Shown here: positions 1 to 8,181 of the stretch, in pieces
How positions within the stretch are numbered: position 1 is the stretch's first letter
How the letters are laid out: every line of letters begins with the position of its first letter
Assembly: GCA_947589185.1 (NCBI GenBank)
Contig: CANQCK010000005.1
Span: 48,837-112,836, forward strand
Origin: an uncultured Clostridia bacterium
GTDB lineage: Bacteria > Bacillota > Clostridia > Oscillospirales > Ruminococcaceae
DNA: 64,000 nucleotides
Direction of reading: 5' to 3'
The notes under the pieces: model-generated
Told to the model about the DNA's origin: nothing
Database searches by the model: none
What the model saw: only the letters and a program-made list of their open reading frames with translations
Position numbers and translations under genes: made by a program

Positions 1-971
1 AGGATAATATGTATACCACCGTGATTGATGAGACCGATTTTGCGATAAAACCTATGAACTGTCCCGGAGGACTTCTGGTTTATAAAACTCAGCTTCATTC
101 GTACCGTGACCTGCCTTTGAGATTGGGAGAATTGGGTCTTGTTCACCGTCACGAGCTTTCGGGAGCATTGCACGGACTTATGAGAGTGCGTTGTTTTACT
201 CAGGACGACGCTCATATCTTTATGACAAAGGAACAGATAAAGGACGAGATAAAGGGTGTAGTTGCACTTATCGACGAGGTTTACAGTCTGTTTGGGTTTA
301 AGTATCATGTAGAGCTTTCAACCCGTCCTGAGGATAGTATGGGAAGTGATGAGGATTGGGAGATCGCTACTAACTCCCTTAAAGACGCACTTGAAGAAAT
401 AGGTCTTGACTTTGTTATAAACGAGGGAGACGGAGCCTTCTACGGACCTAAGATAGACTTCCATTTAGAGGATTCGCTGGGAAGAACATGGCAGTGCGGA
501 ACTATTCAGCTTGACTTCCAGCTTCCTGAGAGATTTGAGCTTGAATATACAGGCGCTGACGGAGATAAGCACCGTCCGGTAATGATACACCGAGTTGTGT
601 TCGGAAGTATAGAAAGATTTATAGGAATTTTGATTGAACACTTTGCCGGAGCATTTCCGCTTTGGCTTGCACCTGAACAGGTTAAAATCATTCCTGTGTC
701 GGATAAGCAGCTTAATTATGCTGAGAATTTGCTGTCAAAGCTACAAGCCGCTCATATCAGGGCTTCAATAGACGACAGAAGTGAGAAGATGGGATATAAG
801 ATCCGTCAGGCTCAGCTTGAGAAAATTCCGTATATGCTTGTTGTCGGCGATAAGGAGATGGAGGACGGTACTGTGTCTGTTCGTTCCAGAAAAGACGGCG
901 ATGTTGGAAAAATGCCTATAGATGATATTGTTTCAAAGCTGATAACAGAAATTGAATCAAAGGCAAGATGA
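1..971 (+). CDS. thrS: Threonyl-tRNA synthetase, C-terminal part (5' end outside window)
   Basis: Charges tRNA-Thr with threonine in the cytoplasm. The frame is open to the left edge, so only the catalytic core and anticodon-binding domain are present (about 320 residues; the whole enzyme is usually near 640). The core begins in the stretch AIKPMNCPGG; motif 2 is in RLGELGLVHRHE and motif 3 in the RPVMIHRVVFGSIERF segment. The Cys of MNCPGG and the His residues in QDDAHIF and MIHR fit the three catalytic zinc ligands known for the family. The anticodon-binding domain follows from about residue 220 of the visible part. The ATG at base 9 is internal, not the start. A hairpin terminator follows directly, so it is the last gene of its transcript. 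Confidence 0.95.
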   Translation, partial: DNMYTTVIDETDFAIKPMNCPGGLLVYKTQLHSYRDLPLRLGELGLVHRHELSGALHGLMRVRCFTQDDAHIFMTKEQIKDEIKGVVALIDEVYSLFGFKYHVELSTRPEDSMGSDEDWEIATNSLKDALEEIGLDFVINEGDGAFYGPKIDFHLEDSLGRTWQCGTIQLDFQLPERFELEYTGADGDKHRPVMIHRVVFGSIERFIGILIEHFAGAFPLWLAPEQVKIIPVSDKQLNYAENLLSKLQAAHIRASIDDRSEKMGYKIRQAQLEKIPYMLVVGDKEMEDGTVSVRSRKDGDVGKMPIDDIVSKLITEIESKAR

Positions 972-986
972 TTTTATGTAAATTAA

Positions 987-1021
987 AAGAGCAGTCTGAA
1001 TTTCAGATTGCTCTTATTTTT
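987..1021 (+). terminator. Rho-independent terminator of thrS
   Basis: Arms 987-999 and 1003-1015 (AAGAGCAGTCTGA / TCAGATTGCTCTT) form a 13-pair stem with one G-U pair, followed by ATTTTTAT. It lies 16 bases after the thrS stop. Confidence 0.85.
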
Positions 1022-1228
1022 ATAAGCAGATAAATTGAATATATGATACTTTATCAATAAATTCATTAGCTTATATGAATTATTGTCAGTTTTATAATTT
1101 AAAACACTTAATAAATTGTGAATAAGATTTGTTTTTGAAGTTAGAATAGATAAATTTATAAATTATTTATTAATTTGGGGGCATATTACACAAAGAAACA
1201 ATTATATATTTGTATAAAGTGAACAGTT

Positions 1229-1447
1229 TGTGTTAAATTGCACAAAAAAAGAATATTATTAAAATAAGTAAAAACCTTGACAAACAGTAGTAATATTGCT
1301 ATAATTATAACTAGAAAATTATATCTATTTTGAGCAAAATCACAATAACATACATGAGAAAATGTGTTTTTACAGCATCTTTGAGACGATTTTCTCTAAA
1401 TGTGGTACATATTTTGTTGAAAATATACAATATGTGCAAAATGCACA
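1229..1447. promoter_or_regulatory. Candidate operator half-sites around the transporter-operon promoter
   Basis: The 464 bases between the thrS stop (971) and the first ATPase (1486) hold no gene. Two inverted repeats flank the promoter: TTTGTG-N8-CACAAA at 1227-1246 upstream, and TGTGCA-AAA-TGCACA at 1433-1447 in the 5' untranslated region. Both carry a TGTG/CACA core, so a shared dimeric repressor or activator is possible. This is inference from symmetry only; no family is recognised. Confidence 0.25.
1277..1305 (+). promoter_or_regulatory. Sigma-A promoter of the transporter operon
   Basis: TTGACA at 1277-1282 and TATAAT at 1300-1305 with exactly 17 bases between. It gives a leader of about 175 bases before the first start codon at 1486, long enough for post-transcriptional control. 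Confidence 0.85.
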
Positions 1448-1485
1448 AAAAGCATATTAATTATAATGTATGCTGGAGAGAAGTT

Positions 1486-2166
1486 ATGGGCACTATTCTT
1501 TCTACAAAAGACGTTTGTCGGGACTTCACGACAGGAAATAATATTGTTGTAAATGCGTTGAAGAATATCAGCATTGATATTGAAGAAGGCAAACTTACGG
1601 TTTTGAGGGGACCTTCAGGAAGCGGCAAGACAACGCTTATTAACATTCTGGGTGCACTTGATAAGCCTTCAAGCGGCGAGGTTTGGTTCGATGGCAAGGA
1701 TATTACAGAGCTGTCTGAAAAGAAGCGGGATAAACTAAGGCGATATGATATGGCATTTGTTTTCCAGTCGATCGCTCTTATGTCGAGTATGACTGCGTAT
1801 GAAAATGTTGAGTTCGGACTTAGGCTTGCAGATGTTCCCTTTTCTGAACGTGACAAGCGTACCCGTGAGGTTATGAAAAATGTCAATCTCGAAAAGCGTA
1901 TGTTCCACCGTCCTGGGGAAATGTCAGGAGGAGAGCAGCAGAGAACGGCTATTGCAAGGGCGATTGCTCACAAGCCGAAAATAGTTTTTGCTGATGAGCC
2001 TACCGCCGAGCTTGATTCAACGACCTCTTTGCATATAGTAAAGCTGTTTAAAGAGCTTGTAGAAAAAGAGGGTATGACAATAGTTATGACCACTCACGAC
2101 CCGAGTATGATGGAGGTCGCAGACAGGGTTTATACATTAGAGGACGGTGAGATTGTTGGCAGATGA
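1486..2166 (+). CDS. ABC transporter ATP-binding protein, LolD/MacB-like
   Basis: A 226-residue cytoplasmic ATPase subunit. Walker A GPSGSGKTT lies near residue 43, the Q-loop in VFQS, the signature MSGGEQQR near residue 146, Walker B IVFADEP near 166, and the switch His in MTTHDP. Its closest family by motif spacing is the LolD/MacB/FtsE type, which normally pairs with FtsX-like permeases; none is present here. The ATG at 1486 is chosen because GGAGAG sits 7 bases upstream; a longer in-frame reading back to 1330 has no ribosome site and no family match. The next ATPase overlaps its 3' end, so the two are probably translationally coupled and may form the heterodimer that powers the four permeases downstream. 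Confidence 0.9.
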   Translation: MGTILSTKDVCRDFTTGNNIVVNALKNISIDIEEGKLTVLRGPSGSGKTTLINILGALDKPSSGEVWFDGKDITELSEKKRDKLRRYDMAFVFQSIALMSSMTAYENVEFGLRLADVPFSERDKRTREVMKNVNLEKRMFHRPGEMSGGEQQRTAIARAIAHKPKIVFADEPTAELDSTTSLHIVKLFKELVEKEGMTIVMTTHDPSMMEVADRVYTLEDGEIVGR

Positions 2167-3196
2167 TTTCACTTTGAATGGTACAGCTGACAATGTTGAC
2201 AAGGATTTTGATAAGCAAACAGAAGTTGAAAATCCTGTTGATTTGCCGGAGAACAATTTATCCGATGATGAAACAGTACCATCCGAAAATGATAAATATA
2301 TGATAAGATGTGAAAATCTGGTTAAAATTTATAAGACGTCGGAAGTTGAGGTCGTTGCTCTTCAGGGGCTGGATCTGGATGTTGAAAAGGGCGAGCTTGT
2401 AGGAATTGTAGGAAATTCGGGAAGCGGAAAGTCAACGCTTTTGAATATGCTGGGCGGACTTGATAAGCCGTCTGCGGGAAAGCTGATAGTTGACGGGAAG
2501 AATCTTCTTAAGTTTTCGGATAAGGATTATATGAACTACAAGCGAAATACTGTCGGATTTGTATGGCAGAACAATGCGAGAAATCTTATTCCGTATCTTA
2601 CGGCACTTCAAAATGTTGAGATGCCGATGCTTTTAAAAGGTTCTAAAAAGAGACGGGAAAGGGCTTTGGAACTTTTAGACAAGGTCGGTCTTTCACACAG
2701 GGTCAATTCAAAGCTTGATCAGCTTTCGGGCGGTGAACAGCAGAGAGTTGCAATTGCGATAGCTCTTGCAAACGATCCTAAGCTGATTCTCGCTGACGAG
2801 CCTACGGGTGCAGTTGATACAAAGACGTCGGAAATGATTTTGAATATCTTTAAAAATCTGAATAAAACTGAGGGCATTACAATAGTTATAGTTACCCACG
2901 ATTTAAAGCTGGCTAAACATATAGACCGTGTGGTTGCTATAAGAGACGGCAGGACCAGTTCTGAGATTATACGTAAAAGGTCTATGGCGGAAGAGCTAGG
3001 TGAGCTTGGCGATATTGTCAATGCTGATGAGGATCCTGAAGATTCGCATGAAGAGCTTATCGTTCTTGACAGAAGCGGAAGACTTCAGATACCAAAAGAC
3101 TATATCAAGGCACTTGGCATAAAGGGCGGAGATAAGGTCAAGGCAGAGCTTGATGAGAAAACGGGTAAAATTGAGATTTTCAAATCGGGCAATTAA
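2147..3196 (+). CDS. ABC transporter ATP-binding protein fused to a C-terminal AbrB-like domain
   Basis: A 349-residue protein in three parts. Residues 1-50 are an acidic, poorly ordered extension. Residues 50-280 are a LolD/MacB-like ATPase with Walker A GNSGSGKST near 90, signature LSGGEQQR near 193, Walker B LILADEP and switch His in VTHD. Residues 303-348 (starting LIVLDRSGRLQIPKDY) resemble an AbrB/SpoVT/MazE swapped-hairpin domain, normally a DNA-binding or dimerisation module. The start is uncertain: GTG at 2147 gives a 20-base overlap with the previous gene, while TTG at 2153 lies at better spacing from AGAGG (2139-2143). The operon continues 101 bases later with the solute-binding protein. 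The AbrB-like assignment is by pattern only. Confidence 0.85.
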   Translation: MRLLADDFTLNGTADNVDKDFDKQTEVENPVDLPENNLSDDETVPSENDKYMIRCENLVKIYKTSEVEVVALQGLDLDVEKGELVGIVGNSGSGKSTLLNMLGGLDKPSAGKLIVDGKNLLKFSDKDYMNYKRNTVGFVWQNNARNLIPYLTALQNVEMPMLLKGSKKRRERALELLDKVGLSHRVNSKLDQLSGGEQQRVAIAIALANDPKLILADEPTGAVDTKTSEMILNIFKNLNKTEGITIVIVTHDLKLAKHIDRVVAIRDGRTSSEIIRKRSMAEELGELGDIVNADEDPEDSHEELIVLDRSGRLQIPKDYIKALGIKGGDKVKAELDEKTGKIEIFKSGN

Positions 3197-3297
3197 CTTT
3201 CTTTATTAATCCTATGGTGAATATATCAGAGGTTTTTATTGAGTCGTAGCTTGACTTAAACCAAAAGCAGAATTTATTTTAGAAAGGTGGATTTATA

Positions 3298-6255
3298 GTG
3301 AAGAAAAAATTGTTCAAGCGTACGCTTTCTTTTGTGTTGGCACTTTCTATGACAGCAGCATTCGTTCCTTCTGCAATGGCGGATGACGCTGCAAATTCTA
3401 ATGCTGATACAAGTGTACAGACAACTTCTAATGAAGATATTGAACTTGCGTCAGCATCTTCAGGCGATACTATTTCTTACACTGAGTACCGTGAACAATA
3501 TGCTGAAGCAGAAAGACCTGCTGTTTCAGATAATGAAGGGTACATCTACGGGGGAAATCAAACAAAATTTGAAGCCGGTAACGGAGCAAAGATTTCTCGG
3601 AAAACTGTTGACGGAAGAAATGCTCTTGAATGGGCTAATCAGGAGGGAAAGGTTTCTTTTCCTATTAAAGTTGACAAAACCGGCGTTTATAACATAAAGA
3701 TAGTTTATGAAATTCTTGCAGGAGGAGCAACTGAGGTTGAGTTTGATCTTAAAATAGACGGCAAAACTCCTTATGATACTGCTTCGAGAATTACTCTGGA
3801 TAAAAGATGGGTAAATAAAAATGAGATACAGCAGGACTATCACGGTAATGATATAAGACCGGGACAGGTTGAACAGGTATGCTGGCAGGAAAGGTACTTT
3901 GCAGATATAGACGGACTTTATGATGATCCTCTTTGGTTCTATCTTGAACAGGGTAAGCACACTGTTACTATAGAATCAACAAAAGCTATGTTTGCAATTG
4001 AGAGTATGAAACTGTATCAGCAGGCAGAACCTGACGCTTATCAGGCACCGTCTGAATCAGAGCTTTCTCAAAATAAAGACGCTGATATTATTAAGCTTGA
4101 GGGTGAAGAGGCAGCATATAAAACAGACAGAGTTTTATATCCTACCAGTGATAAGGATTCTTATCTGACATCTCCTTCAGACCCGAACAAAACAAAGTAT
4201 AATACTATCGGCTCTGCAAACTGGACGCAAGCTACGCAGGCAATTACCTGGAAGGTAAATGTTAAAACCTCAGGTTATTATAAAATCGGAATAAGAGGCA
4301 GACAAAACCAGATGAGAGGATTCTATTCAAACAGAAGAATTCTCATAGACGGAGTTGTTCCTAATGCTGAATCAAATCAGGTTAAGTTTTATTACAATAC
4401 TGAATGGGTTGTAACAACTCCGAAAGACGCTGACGGAAACATTATTTACTACTACCTAGAAGCCGGAGAGCATGAGTTCACAATGGAAGCTGTTCCGGGT
4501 GAGATCGGCGAGGTTATGTCAGAGCTTGACGATGTAGTTTATGAAACGACAAGCTATTACAGAAGAATAAGACAGATAACAGGACCTGATCCTGACGAGT
4601 ATAACAACTATATGATAGATGTTGCTATTCCGTCTATCGTTCCTGATTTCAAAAAGCTGGCTAATACGTTAAGAGATACAAAGGCATATATCGAAGGCTT
4701 GACAGGTACTGCCGGAACAGAAGCAGTTACGCTTGAGAAAATGGCGTTGGTTCTTGACCAGTGTATAGAAAGACCTGATGATATTCCGTCGCTTCTTTCG
4801 CAGATAAAGGATAACATCACGTCAGTTTCATCGTGGGTCAGAGAATACAGAGGTCAGCCGCTTGAGGTCGATATGATTGAGTTTGCTCCAGCAGGAAAGG
4901 ATTTCACTTCTGCTAAAAAGACTTTCTTCGGAGGACTTAAGTTCGGATTCGATGCATTTATAGGCTCGTTCTTCTCAGACTATAACTCACTTTCTAAAGA
5001 GAGTGAGGACAGCATTACTGTCTGGGTTTCGCTTGGACGTGACCAGGCACAGGTCGTAAACCAGATGGTTGACAGCGACTTCAATCCTAATTCGGACACA
5101 AAGGTTTCAATCAACCTTGTACAAGGAGGAGTTGTTGAGGCAACACTTGCAGGAAAGGGTCCGGATGCGGTATTGTTCCTCGGCGGAGACTTCCCGATAC
5201 AGCTTGCTGCAAGAGGGGTTTTGACCGACTTAACTAAGTTTGATGATTATGATGAAGTTATGACGCGTTTCCAACCTGACGCATCTACATTATATAAATA
5301 TAGTAAAGGAGTTTACGGACTTCCTATAAGCCAGCTTGTTCCTATGATGTTCTATCGTACAGACATTCTGGCAGAGCAGGGAATTAACCCTGAACGTGAT
5401 TTGCAGACGTGGGATCAGCTGATTTCAATACTTCCTCAGCTTCAGAGAAACTATATGGAGGTAGGATTGATACTTCCGATCGCACAGAACTTAGGTAACG
5501 GTATTACTACCGTATCTACAACTACCGAGTGCGGAAGCACATTCGCATCGCTGATTTTACAGCAGGGCTTGAACTACTATACTGAGGACGAGACAAAGAC
5601 TACGTTCGATACTCAGGAAGCAGTTTCTGCATTTGAAAAGTGGACGAAGTTCTATACTACATACAGCTTTGACCAGACTTATGACGCATTCTCGAGATTC
5701 AGAACGGGAGATATGCCGATTTTGATTAAGGAATACAACTTCTACAATCAGTTGGCTGTTGCGGCTCCTGAAATCAAGGGTTGCTGGAACTTTAAACAGA
5801 TCCCTGGAACAGTTCAGGAGGATGGCTCGATAAGCCACGCTTCAAACTCTTCGGGAACTTGCGGAGTTATCTTCAAGAAGTGCAAGAACCAAGAGGCTGC
5901 ATGGAATTTCTTAAAGTGGTTTACTTCTACCGAATCGCAGGTTGAATATGCAAATGATATTGAAGCTATTATGGGTACAATGGGTAGATTTGATACTGCC
6001 AACCTTGAGGCATTAGATGGAGAGTCATGGTCTACCACCGAAGTTTCAAAGATCAAGTCTCAATTTGCAGAACAGGTTGAAATTCCGGTTATACCGGCTT
6101 CATATGCGGTTACAAGAAACGTAATGAACGCATTCAGAGAAACTGTAAACAACGCGTCTAATCCAAGAGATACGTTAATGTGGTACAACAAGGATATTAA
6201 TGCCGAGATTACTCGTAAGCTTAAAGACCTTAGTATGTACAACTATGATGAATAG
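3298..6255 (+). CDS. Large secreted solute-binding protein (family 1) with N-terminal carbohydrate-binding-like domains
   Basis: A 985-residue exported protein, about twice the usual length for a family 1 sugar-binding protein. Residues 1-29 form a signal peptide ending near AMA-DD, with no lipobox cysteine, so it does not look like a lipoprotein. Residues 60-260 and 265-430 hold two similar beta-rich modules (each with a 'V.KTGVYNI/SGYYKIGIRG' strand and a 'GKHTVTIES/GEHEFTMEA' strand) that resemble carbohydrate-binding modules. Residues about 440-545 are helical; from about 560 (DSITVWVSLGRDQ) comes the extracellular solute-binding fold. Start GTG at 3298 has AGAAAGGTGG upstream. The two permeases follow at 16-base spacing. 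Ligand unknown; an oligosaccharide is likely by family and by the GH95 gene downstream. Confidence 0.85.
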   Translation: MKKKLFKRTLSFVLALSMTAAFVPSAMADDAANSNADTSVQTTSNEDIELASASSGDTISYTEYREQYAEAERPAVSDNEGYIYGGNQTKFEAGNGAKISRKTVDGRNALEWANQEGKVSFPIKVDKTGVYNIKIVYEILAGGATEVEFDLKIDGKTPYDTASRITLDKRWVNKNEIQQDYHGNDIRPGQVEQVCWQERYFADIDGLYDDPLWFYLEQGKHTVTIESTKAMFAIESMKLYQQAEPDAYQAPSESELSQNKDADIIKLEGEEAAYKTDRVLYPTSDKDSYLTSPSDPNKTKYNTIGSANWTQATQAITWKVNVKTSGYYKIGIRGRQNQMRGFYSNRRILIDGVVPNAESNQVKFYYNTEWVVTTPKDADGNIIYYYLEAGEHEFTMEAVPGEIGEVMSELDDVVYETTSYYRRIRQITGPDPDEYNNYMIDVAIPSIVPDFKKLANTLRDTKAYIEGLTGTAGTEAVTLEKMALVLDQCIERPDDIPSLLSQIKDNITSVSSWVREYRGQPLEVDMIEFAPAGKDFTSAKKTFFGGLKFGFDAFIGSFFSDYNSLSKESEDSITVWVSLGRDQAQVVNQMVDSDFNPNSDTKVSINLVQGGVVEATLAGKGPDAVLFLGGDFPIQLAARGVLTDLTKFDDYDEVMTRFQPDASTLYKYSKGVYGLPISQLVPMMFYRTDILAEQGINPERDLQTWDQLISILPQLQRNYMEVGLILPIAQNLGNGITTVSTTTECGSTFASLILQQGLNYYTEDETKTTFDTQEAVSAFEKWTKFYTTYSFDQTYDAFSRFRTGDMPILIKEYNFYNQLAVAAPEIKGCWNFKQIPGTVQEDGSISHASNSSGTCGVIFKKCKNQEAAWNFLKWFTSTESQVEYANDIEAIMGTMGRFDTANLEALDGESWSTTEVSKIKSQFAEQVEIPVIPASYAVTRNVMNAFRETVNNASNPRDTLMWYNKDINAEITRKLKDLSMYNYDE

Positions 6256-6271
6256 GAGGGAGTAATTAATA

Positions 6272-7225
6272 ATGGCTAAAACAGATACGGCTGTTGCAGA
6301 AAAGCCTGTATTGATGAGAGATCAGGGTAAAGTCAGATACACACTGCATCAGATGAGAGTAAATATCGGTTGCTATGGAATGCTTGCTCCTTTTATGATA
6401 TTGTTTACAATATTTATGATAATCCCTGTTATAATGTCTCTTCCTATGGGATTTACAAACTTTAATATGGTGCAATTTCCAAAGTTTATCGGTTTATCAA
6501 ACTTCTACACACTGTTTTTGAATGACGATATATTCTTAACAGCGGTTAAAAACACATTGGTATTTGCAATTTTTACAGGTCCGTTCAGTTATGTTCTAAG
6601 CTTTTTCTTAGCTTGGCTCATAAATGAAATGCATCCTGCATTGAAAACAATTTTTACATTTGTATTCTACGCTCCTTCAATGACGCCTTCTGTTTATGTA
6701 ATATGGCAGTTGCTGTTCTCGGGAGATACATACGGATATTTCAACTCGGTATTACTGGACTTAGGCTTTATAAACGCACCTGTTCAGTGGCTGACAGATA
6801 CGGCTTATATGTTCGGAGTTGTTATTGTGGTTCAATTATGGATTTCAATGGGTGCAGGATTCTTGGCACTCCGTGCAGGTTTCCAGAACATTGACAAGTC
6901 GATGTACGAAGCAGGAGCAATCGAGGGAATTAAAAACAGGTGGCAGGAGCTTTTCACTATCACTATTCCTTCAATGGGACCGCAGCTGTTATTCGCAGCT
7001 GTACTCCAGATCTCAGCGGCATTCACAGTCGGAGTTGTAGGACAATCGCTTATCGGTTTGCCTTCTACAGACTACAAGGTTCACACAATAATGAACCACG
7101 CTACCGACTACGGAACAATTCGTTACGAAATGGGATATGCTTCGGCAATATGTTTCGTTTTATTTGCGGCGATGCTTCTGGTAAACAAGTTTATTAACTG
7201 GCTGCTTGCCAAATACTTAGATTAG
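6272..7225 (+). CDS. Sugar ABC transporter permease, MalF/UgpA type
   Basis: A 317-residue integral membrane permease of the CUT1 importer type, with about six transmembrane segments. The cytoplasmic EAA loop that docks on the ATPase is visible as EAGAIEGIKNRW...TIPSMGP near residues 212-235. RBS GGAGGG precedes the ATG at 6272. It lies 16 bases after the solute-binding protein and 16 before its MalG-type partner, so the three very likely form one importer. The expected partner ATPase would be MsmX-like; the only ATPases in the operon are LolD/MacB-like. Confidence 0.92.
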   Translation: MAKTDTAVAEKPVLMRDQGKVRYTLHQMRVNIGCYGMLAPFMILFTIFMIIPVIMSLPMGFTNFNMVQFPKFIGLSNFYTLFLNDDIFLTAVKNTLVFAIFTGPFSYVLSFFLAWLINEMHPALKTIFTFVFYAPSMTPSVYVIWQLLFSGDTYGYFNSVLLDLGFINAPVQWLTDTAYMFGVVIVVQLWISMGAGFLALRAGFQNIDKSMYEAGAIEGIKNRWQELFTITIPSMGPQLLFAAVLQISAAFTVGVVGQSLIGLPSTDYKVHTIMNHATDYGTIRYEMGYASAICFVLFAAMLLVNKFINWLLAKYLD

Positions 7226-7241
7226 GGGAGGTGAATACGAT

Positions 7242-8138
7242 ATGTCAAAAAAGAGAAAGAAGAAGGATATAGAAAAGCTGAGGGTTAAAGACAAGAAAAA
7301 GAGAGTAAACGGTTCTCTCGGCGGAGATATAGTGATTTTCTTATTTCTGTGTCTGCTCGGAATATTTATGATTTTCCCTATTTACTATGCACTTATTCAA
7401 TCCTTCAAACCTGTGCATGAGCTATTCGTATTCCCGCCTAAGCTTTATGTTTTAGACCCTACTTTAACTAACTATTCGGATATGTTTAAAATAGCTGCAA
7501 GCCTTTGGGTTCCGCTTTCCAGATACATTTTCAACAGCGTATTTGTTACGATTGTTGTAACGGTTGCCAATCTGTTTGTATCTTGTATGGCAGCTTTCGT
7601 ACTTGCAAAATGCAGATTCCCTGGAAGCAATGTAATTAACAAAATTATTGTAACAGCACTTTTGTTTACATCGCAGGCATTGTGGATCATGCAGTTCTTA
7701 GTAATGGCAAAACTCGGTATGATCGATACATATTGGGCACTTATACTTCCGAGCATTGCAACTCCTATGAACTTGTTCTTGATGAGACAGAGTATTTCAA
7801 CAATCCACGATTCGATGATAGAAGCCGCTAAGGTTGACGGTGCGGGACTTTTTAGAATCTGCTGGGGAATAGTCATACCGAACTCAAAGCCTGCATTGAT
7901 GACGCTTATCATCTTTGCATTCCAGGCAGCATGGCAGATTCAAGGCGGATCTCTGATTTACTCAGAGGAACTTAAAACACTTCCGACAATTTTGCAGCAG
8001 ATAACGGCTGCGGGTATTGCCCGTCAGGGCGTAACGTTTGCGACAGCAGTATTGCTTTTAATTCCACCGCTGGTCGTATTCATGATAGCTCAAGGTAACG
8101 TAATGGAAACAATGGCTAATTCAGGAATTAAAGACTAA
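7242..8138 (+). CDS. Sugar ABC transporter permease, MalG/UgpE type
   Basis: A 298-residue membrane permease, partner of the preceding MalF-type protein. The first 30 residues are strongly basic and cytoplasmic, followed by about six membrane segments. The EAA loop reads EAAKVDGAGLFRI...VIPNSKP near residues 190-215. GGGGAGGTG upstream of the ATG at 7242 is a strong ribosome site. Confidence 0.92.
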   Translation: MSKKRKKKDIEKLRVKDKKKRVNGSLGGDIVIFLFLCLLGIFMIFPIYYALIQSFKPVHELFVFPPKLYVLDPTLTNYSDMFKIAASLWVPLSRYIFNSVFVTIVVTVANLFVSCMAAFVLAKCRFPGSNVINKIIVTALLFTSQALWIMQFLVMAKLGMIDTYWALILPSIATPMNLFLMRQSISTIHDSMIEAAKVDGAGLFRICWGIVIPNSKPALMTLIIFAFQAAWQIQGGSLIYSEELKTLPTILQQITAAGIARQGVTFATAVLLLIPPLVVFMIAQGNVMETMANSGIKD

Positions 8139-8181
8139 CGGATAATTATTAAGATAAAATATAAAAAGGAAAAAGGTGATA

